Shown here piece by piece: positions 54,535 through 62,208 of a stretch of 64,000 bases of DNA (position 1 is its first letter; the number at the start of each line of letters is the position of its first letter). The notes under the pieces are model-generated. The model was given only the letters and a program-made list of their open reading frames with translations, did not search any database and was not told the origin of the DNA. A program made the position numbers and the translations under genes. Source of the DNA: Methylorubrum extorquens (lineage in GTDB: Bacteria > Pseudomonadota > Alphaproteobacteria > Rhizobiales > Beijerinckiaceae). The DNA lies in contig NZ_JALJXF010000001.1 in assembly GCF_024169925.1 (NCBI RefSeq), positions 1,928,001 to 1,992,000 of the forward strand, written 5' to 3'.

Positions 54535-54807
54535 TTAACCGCGTTCCGCACCGCGGGAGAGGCGGCGGTGGTTCGCACGGACCTTGCGGCGGTAGCCGGC
54601 TACCACCGCGCCGTGCGAGGCGCCCGTCGCGAACTGCATCGCCGCCTCGCTGGCGGCGAACACCTTCTCGCTCACCATGCGCTGCGCCTCCACCTGCGCA
54701 CCGCTGCCCCCGGCCGCGAGCTTGGCCATCCGCAGGGCGATCACCGACTGTGCCTCGAAGGCGAGCAGGGTCGTATCGAGGCCGAGCTTCCACCACATTG
54801 CGTACAT
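54535..54807 (-). CDS. Conserved small protein of unknown function (90 aa)
   Basis: It starts YAMWWKLGLDTTLLAFEAQSV and has a following VSEKVFAASEAAM block and a basic end (YRRKVRANHRRLSRG). This resembles a small family seen widely in Rhizobiales, with WWxLGxD near the start and YRRKVRANRRRL near the end; the role is unknown, possibly phasin-like. Helical, no signal peptide. The start is the Met before YAMWW; longer frames upstream are not credible. Confidence 0.7.
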   Translation of the reverse strand: MYAMWWKLGLDTTLLAFEAQSVIALRMAKLAAGGSGAQVEAQRMVSEKVFAASEAAMQFATGASHGAVVAGYRRKVRANHRRLSRGAERG

Positions 54808-54958
54808 CGAACCTGCCCTCTCGTCGTCACACGGCATCGATCTGATGCCGTCACGACGGCCCGCAGCGGCGCATGGCCGAGCTTGGGAACGACGCGAAGA
54901 CACAAGTTCGAGAGCCCTCCCCGGCGGCCTCATGGTTGGCCGGGGAAGGCATCGCGGC

Positions 54959-55363
54959 TCAATCGAAACTGCGGCCCTTGGCGGCCGAACCACCCAGGCT
55001 GATCTTGACCTTCTTCGGCGGGGCGGCCTGCCCGCCCTTGCCGCGCCCGGCCGGCACCTCGACCTCCGGCGCCGCCTGGGCGGGCTTCAGCCGGGACTGG
55101 CCGTAGATCACCGAGCCGATCTCGCCCACGGCCTGGACCAGGTCGTCGCGCTCGCAGGCGCGGGCCACCTTCAGGCCGAGCTGGTGCATGTGACTCTTGC
55201 CATACAGATAGGCGGCAAGCTTGGCGCGGGTCAGCGCCGGAATCTCCTCGAGGATATACGGCAGGTCGTAGTCGTCGGCGCGGTAGACTTCGCCAAGCCG
55301 TTCAAGGGAGACCGGGCATTCCGGATCGACGGTCGCGCCGGTGGTCGGATGGGCCTGGGTCAT
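54959..55363 (-). CDS. Hypothetical protein, 134 aa
   Basis: The N-terminal half is folded-looking and acidic (ECPVSLERLGEVYRADDYDLP, then EIPALTRAKLAAYLYGKSH, then ARACERDDLVQAVGEIGSVIYGQS). The C-terminal 45 residues are a basic Gly/Ala/Lys tail (GRGKGGQAAPPKKVKISLGG). I do not recognise a family. Its ATG overlaps the stop of the upstream minus-strand gene (ATGA), so both are translationally coupled. Confidence 0.65.
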   Translation of the reverse strand: MTQAHPTTGATVDPECPVSLERLGEVYRADDYDLPYILEEIPALTRAKLAAYLYGKSHMHQLGLKVARACERDDLVQAVGEIGSVIYGQSRLKPAQAAPEVEVPAGRGKGGQAAPPKKVKISLGGSAAKGRSFD

Positions 55364-55815
55364 GGGTCACCTGCTGTCGGTGCAAAGGGCGATGGAGAGG
55401 GTGACGAAAGCGGCGAAGGCATGTCGGCGGTCGCAGCGTCCGCCACGGAAGACGGCCTGACCGCAATCAGGTCGGAACGCGCGGGAAAGCATCCGGTGCA
55501 GACTGAGGCGATCGCGATCCGGGCGCGCCGGTCGCTGCGCTCCCAGACGGATTCGCGCGCGGTCCCTGCGGCGGTCGGCCCGGAGGCCGCACTCCCGGAG
55601 GCCGAAACCCCGGCGAGCCGGGCTTCCGGATTGGCACGGATCCGCAGGTAGAGCGGCTCCTCCGCCCGGACAGCGGAAATTGGACCGCACGGAAACCCAG
55701 ACACGGCCATCCCGTACACGGCCGCGCCGAGGAGCGCGAGCCGGCCCGGACGTGCCGAAGCGTGGCGCCGCGCGACGCCTCGTGCCGTGCAGCCCGATGT
55801 CGTGCCGGTTATCAT
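55360..55815 (-). CDS. Putative exported Ala/Ser-rich protein, 151 aa
   Basis: After about 25 residues with several Arg there is a hydrophobic segment (LALLGAAVYGMAVSGFP) and a possible cleavage site (AVRAEEP). The rest is Ser/Ala/Pro-rich, containing REAVW-like RESVWERSDRRARIAIASVC and a CTGCF motif. No known family. The 4-nt ATGA overlap with the following gene is the main support. The start is uncertain. Confidence 0.5.
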   Translation of the reverse strand: MITGTTSGCTARGVARRHASARPGRLALLGAAVYGMAVSGFPCGPISAVRAEEPLYLRIRANPEARLAGVSASGSAASGPTAAGTARESVWERSDRRARIAIASVCTGCFPARSDLIAVRPSSVADAATADMPSPLSSPSPSPFAPTAGDP

Positions 55816-55951
55816 GCGGATGCGCGGGTCTCGCCGTGGCGGTTGCGGGCGCCGGTTCCCGCATCGCGGGCTTCCGGGCCGAACAGGATCGGCCGGGATA
55901 GTCAACAAGACCTTAACCGCGGCATCCCCGCGAGGCGAGCCACCCCACGCG

Positions 55952-55979
55952 AAAAAGCCCGGCGCGAAGCCGGGCTTTT
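55952..55979 (-). terminator. Intrinsic terminator of the Omp25-like gene
   Basis: A perfect 11-bp stem (aaaagcccggc with gccgggctttt) and a 5-nt loop, 48 nt after the stop of the outer-membrane protein gene on the minus strand; A/T runs on both sides. Confidence 0.9.
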
Positions 55980-56027
55980 CTGGGGGAGGTCCGGCGGTCC
56001 GATGAGGGACCGCCGGAGTTCCGGATA

Positions 56028-56894
56028 CTAGTACGAGCCGAACTTGTAGTTCAGGCCGGCGCGGACGACGGCGAACTCGGTCTCGCGGACCTGCTGGCCA
56101 CCGCTGACGAGCACGACGCCCGGGCTGGTCACGGAGACCGTGCGGCCCTGGTTGTCGGTGGCGAAGGCGCCACGGCCGCCGGTGCCGCGGTCGAGGTTCA
56201 CGTACAGACCTTCGACCTTCAGGGTCACGGCCGACGACTTGAAGAAGTTCAGGAACGAGTCGGTCGGGAGAGCGTACTCGATACCACCACCAGCGGCCCA
56301 ACCGGTCTGGAAGTCGTTGCTCGACACGCCGGTGCCGAACTCACGACCGCCGCCGGAACCGTAGGCGAAGCCGCCGGTGCCGTACACGAGGGTGCGGTCG
56401 AAGGCGTAGCCGAGACGGCCGCGGACGGTGCCGAAGAAGTCGAGGCCCGAGAGACCGGCCGGGTTGAACACCTGCTGAGCGGCCAGCGGGCTGGTCGACA
56501 GGAAGCGGTTCCGGTCACGGCCGAAATCGGCGTACTGGGCGTCAGCCTCGACGCCGATCACGACGCCCGAGCCCGGGGTGAACTGGTAGTTGTAGCCGAT
56601 CTGACCACCGCCGACGAAGCCCTCGTTGGACTCGCGGTTGTTGAAGGCCACCACGGCCGTGGTGCCCGGGGGCACGAGCAGGGAGGCCGGGCCGACGCCG
56701 ATCACGGTCGGGACGCGGTCGTCCTGGGTGCCGAAGCCGTAACCGGCGTTGAAACCGGCGTAGAAGCCCGTCCAGGTGAACACCGGCACCGGCTGGAACA
56801 CCGGCGGGGGAGCCGCGCGGCGCGGGAGGTCGGCGGCCGAAGCGGCGACGGTAGCGGCGACGAGCGCGCTCGAAGCAAGAAGCAGGATTTTCAT
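56028..56894 (-). CDS. Outer-membrane beta-barrel protein (Omp25/Omp31-like)
   Basis: A small 8-strand surface barrel (288 aa) typical of Rhizobiales. The signal peptide (KILLLASSALVAATVAASAA) is followed by the family start DLPRRAAPPP, a Pro-rich linker, WTGFYAGFNAGYGFG, GGGQIGYNYQF, GVEADAQYAD and a C-terminal AGLNYKFGSY. Likely abundant and structural. The Gly and Tyr alternation fits an OmpA-type barrel. A long AT-richer leader precedes it; a terminator follows. Confidence 0.92.
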   Translation of the reverse strand: MKILLLASSALVAATVAASAADLPRRAAPPPVFQPVPVFTWTGFYAGFNAGYGFGTQDDRVPTVIGVGPASLLVPPGTTAVVAFNNRESNEGFVGGGQIGYNYQFTPGSGVVIGVEADAQYADFGRDRNRFLSTSPLAAQQVFNPAGLSGLDFFGTVRGRLGYAFDRTLVYGTGGFAYGSGGGREFGTGVSSNDFQTGWAAGGGIEYALPTDSFLNFFKSSAVTLKVEGLYVNLDRGTGGRGAFATDNQGRTVSVTSPGVVLVSGGQQVRETEFAVVRAGLNYKFGSY

Positions 56895-57248
56895 CGTGTC
56901 GTGTCCTGATTTGGCGGGAGCCGGTGTTGGTGTGAAGTGGTCCGGGGATCTCCCCGGTATCCGTCGCCCTCCAGCGATGAAGCGATGAATGCACCCGAAC
57001 CCGTCAACGAAAGGTGAAGCTTACCCAGCCGTGAGCACTCGGTCAGGCCCGACGTGTCTTTACGCACATCGTTGGCTCGTCTTGTCGAAAATCGGCAACA
57101 GTCAAACCATCGGGCAAAACCTGACGACAATACGGTTAACGGATGGTGTCTCCCGCCGCGCAAGACCGCATTAACCACATGCGGGCGATCATCCTCCCGC
57201 GCCGGCGCCCGATCCCGGATCCGGCCGGCCCGATGGATCGCGCTGCCC

Positions 57249-57488
57249 ATGTCCTTCGATTCCGGCTCGCCCCGACCGCGCGGCCCCCTCGCATGGTCGA
57301 TCAAGACCGCGCTGATCGTCGGCCTCGGCGCCATGGCACTCGGCCACCACATCGCCCAGCCGGGTGGCAAGCCGCCCTATCGGGGGGGCGACCCGGAGGT
57401 GACGGGCTCGCTCGGCAGCAAGGCACAGACGACGCGGCTCGACCCCTGCACGCTCCGCGGCGCCCTCGGCACGGGCGCGCGGGACTGA
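57249..57488 (+). CDS. Small putative membrane-anchored protein (79 aa)
   Basis: It begins SFDSGSPRPRGPLAW, then a single hydrophobic helix (SIKTALIVGLGAMALGHHI), then a polar tail with PEVTGSLGSK and a lone Cys. No family recognised. It overlaps no other gene and keeps the high-GC3 codon pattern. Uncertain start. Confidence 0.5.
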   Translation: MSFDSGSPRPRGPLAWSIKTALIVGLGAMALGHHIAQPGGKPPYRGGDPEVTGSLGSKAQTTRLDPCTLRGALGTGARD

Positions 57489-57652
57489 CCTCGCGACCGA
57501 CCTTACGCGGCGAGGCTCGCGACAGCCGCCAAGGCGATGCCGGAGGCATCGGCTCTACGCGAGCGCGGGTTCGGGATGGCCTCGGGCCTCGGGATGCCGG
57601 CAACGCAACCGTACCCTGCCCGCACGGGAGGAGACTGCGCCGTCTCGGTCGA

Positions 57653-57680
57653 TTGACAAGCAGGCACAGGGGTCTAAGTG
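57653..57680 (+). promoter_or_regulatory. Candidate promoter for the DEAD-box helicase gene
   Basis: TTGACA (57653-57658), a 16-nt spacer, TAAGTG (57675-57680). It lies in the 310-bp spacer before the helicase, which otherwise shows no gene. The leader would be about 110 nt. Confidence 0.45.
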
Positions 57681-57798
57681 TCGCGCGCGTTCGGACGCGT
57701 GATGGCGTACCGCGCACGGCTCTCGCGATCCGCCGCCGGCGCGAGCTTTCGAGCCCCTGATCGGCCCACTTCACGCGCACAATGGTTTTCCCTACCCG

Positions 57799-59340
57799 AT
57801 GTCTTTCGCCGATCTTGGACTGAGCGACAAGGTACTCCAAGCCGTCACCGCGGCCGGCTACACCGAGCCGACGCCGATCCAGGCCCAGGCGATCCCGCAT
57901 GTGCTCGCCCGGCGCGACGTGCTCGGCATCGCCCAGACCGGCACCGGCAAGACCGCCGCCTTTACCCTGCCGATGCTGACCATGCTGGAGGCCGGCCGCG
58001 CCCGGGCTCGCATGCCGCGCACGCTCATCCTCGAGCCGACCCGCGAACTCGCGGCGCAGGTCGAGGAGAATTTCGAGCGCTACGGCACCAATCACAAGCT
58101 CAACGTGGCGCTCATCATCGGCGGCGTCTCCTTCGCCGACCAGGACGCCAAGCTCACCCGCGGCACCGACGTGCTGATCGCGACGCCGGGGCGCCTGCTC
58201 GACCATTTCGAGCGCGGCAAGCTGCTGCTGACCGGCGTCGAGCTTCTGGTCATCGACGAGGCCGACCGGATGCTCGACATGGGGTTCATTCCCGACATCG
58301 AGCGCATCGTGAAGATGGTGCCCTTCACGCGCCAGACGCTGTTCTTCTCCGCGACCATGCCGCCGGAGATCGAGCGGCTGGCCGACATGTTCCTGCACAA
58401 CCCGCAGCGGGTCGAGGTGGCGCGCCCCGCCTCCACCGCCACGACCATCGAGCAGCGCCTTGTGGCGACGGGCGCGGAGGGCCACGAGAAGCGCAAGGTG
58501 CTGCGCCAGCTCATCCGCTCGGCGAGCGAGCTGCAGAACGGCATCATCTTCTGCAACCGCAAGCGCGACGTCGCCCAACTCCAGCGCTCGCTGACCAGCC
58601 ATGGCTTCAACGCGGCGGCGCTCCACGGCGACATGGACCAGCGCGCCCGCATGGCTGCCCTCGACGGCTTCCGCAGCGGCGAGGTTCCGCTGCTGGTGGC
58701 CTCGGACGTCGCCGCGCGCGGCCTCGATATCCCCGCCGTCAGCCACGTCTTCAACTTCGACGTGCCGCACCACCCGGAGGATTACGTCCATCGGATCGGC
58801 CGCACCGGCCGTGCCGGCCGCTCGGGCCAGGCCTTCACCCTCGCGAGCCGAACCGACGAGCGCTCGCTCTCGGCGATCGAGAGCCTGATCGGCCAGCCGA
58901 TCGCATGGCTCGACGGCGATCTGTCCAGCGTTTCCGACGAGGTGGAGGGCGACGAGCCGCGCCGCCGCCGCGGCAGCCGCCGCGCCAAGGAAACGAAGGG
59001 CGGCGAGGAAACCAAGAGCATCGGGCGCAGCACCGAGAAGAGTGCCGCCCCGTCGAGCGAGAGCCCCCGCAGCGAGAGCCGCTCCCGCGGAGGGCGGCGT
59101 CCGGCCGCCGAGCGCAGCCGCGCCGAAGCGCCCCGGCGCGAGCCAGTGCGTGAGCCGGAACCGGTTTCCCCTCCCCCGCCCCGCGAGCTGGCCCGCGAGC
59201 CCGCCCGGAATGCCCCCGAACGCGCGCGCGGGGAGCGTCGTCCCCCGCGTCGCGACGAGGACGGCGACACGCCGGTCGGCCTCGGCTCGCACGTTCCGGC
59301 CTTCCTGCTGAAGCCGACCGGGTTCGGGAAGAGCAAGTAA
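57799..59340 (+). CDS. DEAD-box ATP-dependent RNA helicase (RhlE-like)
   Basis: A cytoplasmic RNA unwinding enzyme (513 aa). Motifs in order: Q-motif (GYTEPTPIQAQAIP), I (AQTGTGKT), Ia (PTRELAAQ), Ib (TPGRLLD), II (VIDEADRM), III (SATMP), IV (IIFCNRKR), V (ASDVAARGLDIP) and VI (HRIGRTGRAGR). Residues 375-500 are an Arg/Ser/Glu-rich disordered tail with RGSRR-type repeats, as in RhlE/CsdA helicases that join cold-shock or degradosome complexes. The spacer before it holds a promoter candidate; a hairpin follows. Confidence 0.95.
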   Translation: MSFADLGLSDKVLQAVTAAGYTEPTPIQAQAIPHVLARRDVLGIAQTGTGKTAAFTLPMLTMLEAGRARARMPRTLILEPTRELAAQVEENFERYGTNHKLNVALIIGGVSFADQDAKLTRGTDVLIATPGRLLDHFERGKLLLTGVELLVIDEADRMLDMGFIPDIERIVKMVPFTRQTLFFSATMPPEIERLADMFLHNPQRVEVARPASTATTIEQRLVATGAEGHEKRKVLRQLIRSASELQNGIIFCNRKRDVAQLQRSLTSHGFNAAALHGDMDQRARMAALDGFRSGEVPLLVASDVAARGLDIPAVSHVFNFDVPHHPEDYVHRIGRTGRAGRSGQAFTLASRTDERSLSAIESLIGQPIAWLDGDLSSVSDEVEGDEPRRRRGSRRAKETKGGEETKSIGRSTEKSAAPSSESPRSESRSRGGRRPAAERSRAEAPRREPVREPEPVSPPPPRELAREPARNAPERARGERRPPRRDEDGDTPVGLGSHVPAFLLKPTGFGKSK

Positions 59341-59364
59341 CTCCCGCGACCAAATCCGGGCCAT

Positions 59365-59386
59365 CCCATCGCGCAGATGCGATGGG
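59365..59386 (+). terminator. Hairpin after the helicase gene
   Basis: A perfect 8-bp stem (cccatcgc with gcgatggg) with a 6-nt loop, 25 nt after the stop. No T-run, so weak evidence for termination. Confidence 0.45.
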
Positions 59387-59417
59387 CGCCCTCCTCAGGC
59401 GCCGCGCGGGCCTAGAG

Positions 59418-59517
59418 CATCATCCCGAAAGCTGGTTGCCGGCTTTCGGAAGAAGATGATGCAAAACCAAAAGGCTAAAGCATCGTCTTGGATCCGATAT
59501 CCAGGACGATGCTTTAG
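59418..59517. repeat. Double-hairpin dispersed repeat
   Basis: First part: gcatcatc (59418-59425) pairs with gatgatgc (59455-59462), with an inner ccgaaagc/gctttcgg stem. Second part: a perfect 13-bp pair, ctaaagcatcgtc (59475-59487) with gacgatgctttag (59505-59517). The wording agagcatcatcccgaaag is that of an intergenic repeat common in Rhizobiales. A partial copy occurs at 60839. The rest of the 419-bp spacer (59341-59759) shows no gene. Confidence 0.8.
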
Positions 59518-59759
59518 CGATACGGTCCACACGGCGACCGTATACCGCGAAAGCGCCGGTGACGGCAGGCGCTTTCGCCGCGCCCCTGGCGTGTCTCTCA
59601 TGTGACGCCCGCTACGCCGCCTTGACCAAAGCGGCGAATGGTCAGCGGTCGGGCGTTTTGTGAGGCACTCTTAACGTCCTGGCGAGATTCTGAGGCGACA
59701 CTTCGGCGGAGCGGACTCTGTGGGCGGTGTGCCCCCTCCGTAGGAGCCTACGTCACCGG

Positions 59760-60827
59760 ATGAGCCCCGATCCCGATCGTGACCGCAGTTTCGTGCTCGC
59801 GCAGCGCAGCTTCGAGCTGATGCGCGACTACTGTTCCTGCGCGACGCCGCGGGCCTACGCCGTGTGGTATCTCTACGTCTCCGGCACGCAGCCGCTGATG
59901 AACGATGCGGTCAAACGGCTCACGACGCAGAACGGCACGCTGACCAGCGCCGACATCGAAGGACTCCACGACACCTACATCGACGGCCGCCGCATGGCCG
60001 TGGAGGTGGACCGGATGAATTCGAGCCTCATCGCCGAGGTCGAGGGCATCATGGAGATGATCGAGGTCTCGATCCGCTCCACCGCTCAGTATGGCGAGTC
60101 GCTTCAGGCCCTGTCCCACGACATCGCCAACACGGCCACGAGCCGGACGCGCCTGCGCGAGGTCGTGACGACGATCATCGCCAACACCCGCGATGTGACG
60201 GCCAACAACCGCACCCTCGAAGCGCGGATGCGCGAGAGCCGCAGTGAGATCGAGGCGTTGCGCGAGACGCTGGAGGCGGCCCGCCTGGAGAGCCTGACCG
60301 ACGCCCTGACGGGGCTGGGCAACCGCAAGAATTTCGAGGAGTCGCTCCGCAAAACCGTCGATGTCCCGTCCGCCTCGGCACGGCAGGGAAAGCCGACGAG
60401 CCTGATCGTGATCGACATCGATTCGTTCAAGCGCTTCAACGACCTCTACGGTCACCTGACCGGAGATCAGGTGCTGCGTCTCGTCGCCATCGTGATGCGC
60501 GAGCATATCGGCCAGAGGAACGCGACGCTCGCCCGGTTCGGCGGCGAGGAGTTCGGCATCGTCCTGCCGGAAACGGACCGGGTCGAGGCGCGCGCCATCG
60601 CCGAGCGGGTGCGCACGGGCGTCACCGGCCGCGAATTGGTGAAGCGCTCCACCGGCGAATCGCTCGGCAAGGTCACGGTCTCACTCGGCGTCGCGACCCA
60701 GCGCGAGGACGACAACGCGGTCTCCCTGCTGGAACGAGCCGATGCCTGCCTGTTCGCCGCCAAGCGCGCTGGCCGCAACCGCACCCTCGACGAGACCGAA
60801 GTCGAGAACCTGCGCGACGTCGCCTGA
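59760..60827 (+). CDS. Diguanylate cyclase (GGDEF), no RxxD inhibitory site
   Basis: A cytoplasmic c-di-GMP synthase (355 aa). Residues 1-165 are helical without membrane segments and include a coiled-coil linker (MRESRSEIEALRETLEAARLE). The catalytic domain begins SLTDALTGLGNRKNFEE and has IDIDSFKRFND (metal Asp) and an active-type GGEEF signature. Five residues upstream, where most cyclases carry the RxxD inhibitory site, this one reads RNAT, so feedback inhibition at that site is probably absent. The start is the Met before SPDPDRD. It is the third c-di-GMP enzyme in the window. Confidence 0.94.
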   Translation: MSPDPDRDRSFVLAQRSFELMRDYCSCATPRAYAVWYLYVSGTQPLMNDAVKRLTTQNGTLTSADIEGLHDTYIDGRRMAVEVDRMNSSLIAEVEGIMEMIEVSIRSTAQYGESLQALSHDIANTATSRTRLREVVTTIIANTRDVTANNRTLEARMRESRSEIEALRETLEAARLESLTDALTGLGNRKNFEESLRKTVDVPSASARQGKPTSLIVIDIDSFKRFNDLYGHLTGDQVLRLVAIVMREHIGQRNATLARFGGEEFGIVLPETDRVEARAIAERVRTGVTGRELVKRSTGESLGKVTVSLGVATQREDDNAVSLLERADACLFAAKRAGRNRTLDETEVENLRDVA

Positions 60828-60838
60828 GACGGATGAGA

Positions 60839-60872
60839 GCATCGTCCCGAAAGGGAGCCCCCGGGGCGATGC
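60839..60872. repeat. Partial copy of the gcatc(a/g)tcccgaaag repeat
   Basis: gagcatcgtcccgaaag closely matches the left part of the element at 59418. Outer arms gcatcgtccc and ggggcgatgc pair over 10 positions with one G-U. It sits between the diguanylate cyclase and sufA ends. Confidence 0.6.
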
Positions 60873-60924
60873 AGATGCAGGGAGCTAGGGCCTCGTCCGG
60901 TCTTGCGCGACGAGCCGGCTCCGA

Positions 60925-61305
60925 TCAGGCCGCGGCGCCAGCCGTGAGCCGCTCGGGATTGACCGGCGTGATCGCTACGGATTCGCCGCAGCCGCAGGCC
61001 GAGGTCTGGTTCGGGTTGTTGAACACGAACTGGGACGACAACTTGGTCGTCTGGAAATCCATCTCGGTGCCGAGCAGGAACAGCACCGCCTTCGGATCGA
61101 TGAACACGGTCACGCCCCGGTCCTCGATCACGTCCTCGCCGACCTTCCGCTCCTCGGCATATTCCATTGTGTAGGACATGCCGGCGCAGCCGCCGTTCTT
61201 CACGCCGACGCGCAAGCCCGCGATCGGCGTCTCCGCATCGGCCATGATCGCCTTGAGCCGGTCCGCGGCGCGGTCGGTCAGCGTGATCACCTTGAAACTG
61301 GACAT
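60925..61305 (-). CDS. sufA: Iron-sulfur cluster A-type carrier SufA/IscA
   Basis: An A-type carrier that receives clusters from the SufBCD scaffold and passes them to apoproteins (126 aa). The three conserved cysteines are present: one in NGGCAGMSY and the pair in SACGCGES. The start is the Met before SSFKVITLTDRA; an upstream Met 25 codons away is Arg-rich and unlikely. It is on the same strand as sufT and sufS but is separated from sufT by about 470 bp containing an opposite-strand pseudogene. Confidence 0.93.
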   Translation of the reverse strand: MSSFKVITLTDRAADRLKAIMADAETPIAGLRVGVKNGGCAGMSYTMEYAEERKVGEDVIEDRGVTVFIDPKAVLFLLGTEMDFQTTKLSSQFVFNNPNQTSACGCGESVAITPVNPERLTAGAAA

Positions 61306-61447
61306 CGTGGTCTCTCTCCTGCGGCCGGGTTCAAGGCCCGGGCGGGTGAGGGGTTTTCGTACAACGAAGAAGATAAGCACTCCCCCGGTGCCGGTCCACT
61401 AGGAGACCCGGCACACCGGACGATTGCAGCCGTGCTATGCTGAATCG

Positions 61448-61769
61448 GTGACGGAGCGCACGATCGCCGAGCCTGCAAGGCAGCGGAGACGCCGGAAGAA
61501 CTCTTCGCGTGGCAAGCATCCCGGGACGAGCTCTACGAACTCGTCAACGGCGTACCGGCGCTCGCCGAGCCCTCGCCTATACCCTCCTCGTCAAGACGCG
61601 CTTCCCCAGCGCCGTGTTCTACAGGCGCGATGCAGAGGGCCGAGACGAGGAGAGCTTCGGAGGGCTCGAGGCCGTGATCACGCTGCCCGCCATCGGCGCG
61701 CGGCTCGCGCTGGCCGACATCGACGAGGATGTCTCCTTCGAGCCGGGACGCACGATTTCGACGCGCTGA
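61448..61769 (+). pseudogene. Degenerate Uma2-family (DUF820) endonuclease-like gene
   Basis: Three pieces of one Uma2-type protein read in three different frames. A start like TERTIAEPA (from the GTG at 61448), then ETPEELFAWQASRDELYELVN (about 61486-61550), then YTLLVKTRFPSAVFYRRD to LPAIGARLALADI (about 61570-61769). About 100 central residues, including the catalytic core, are missing. The frame changes and deletion show a decayed gene. It lies antisense between sufT and sufA. Confidence 0.7.
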
Positions 61770-61773
61770 CGCG

Positions 61774-62157
61774 CTACCACATGTCCAGCGCGACGCGGGC
61801 CTCGTCGGACATCCGGCTCTGGTCCCACGGCGGGTCGAACACCATCGTGACGGAGCAGGACTGCACGCCCTGAACCGCCGAGACCGCGTTCTCGACCCAG
61901 CCCGGCATCTCGCCGGCCACCGGACAGCCGGGAGCGGTCAGCGTCATGTCGATCAGCACGCGACGGTCGTCCTCGATCTGCACCCGATAGATCAGGCCGA
62001 GTTCATAGATGTCGGCGGGAATCTCCGGATCGTAGACCGATTTGAGCGCCACGACGATGTCGTCGGTCAGGCGATCGATCTCCTCGGCCGGGATCGCGGA
62101 GGCGGCCGCGAGGGCGGGGGTGTTGGTGCCCCCGGTGATGGTGGCGTCGGTGCTCAT
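61774..62157 (-). CDS. sufT: SUF system Fe-S assembly protein SufT (MIP18/DUF59 family)
   Basis: A small (127 aa) accessory factor for Fe-S maturation. The family blocks are present: VYDPEIPADIYELGLIY, then MTLTAPGCPVAGEM (the conserved Cys), then VTMVFDPPWDQSRMS and the terminal Trp. An Ala/Thr-rich 25-residue N-terminus precedes the fold. It follows sufS by 51 nt on the minus strand, so it belongs to the SUF operon. Confidence 0.93.
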   Translation of the reverse strand: MSTDATITGGTNTPALAAASAIPAEEIDRLTDDIVVALKSVYDPEIPADIYELGLIYRVQIEDDRRVLIDMTLTAPGCPVAGEMPGWVENAVSAVQGVQSCSVTMVFDPPWDQSRMSDEARVALDMW

Positions 62158-62208
62158 CGGATCACTCCTTCCGGTCCCCGTTCACGGCGGCCGAAACTCT
62201 CAAAAGAA

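Noticed and set aside
54677..55651. 324-codon plus-strand frame over three small minus-strand genes
   Set aside because: The content is Arg/Gly/His-rich with no motif; it is a shadow of the opposite strand genes.
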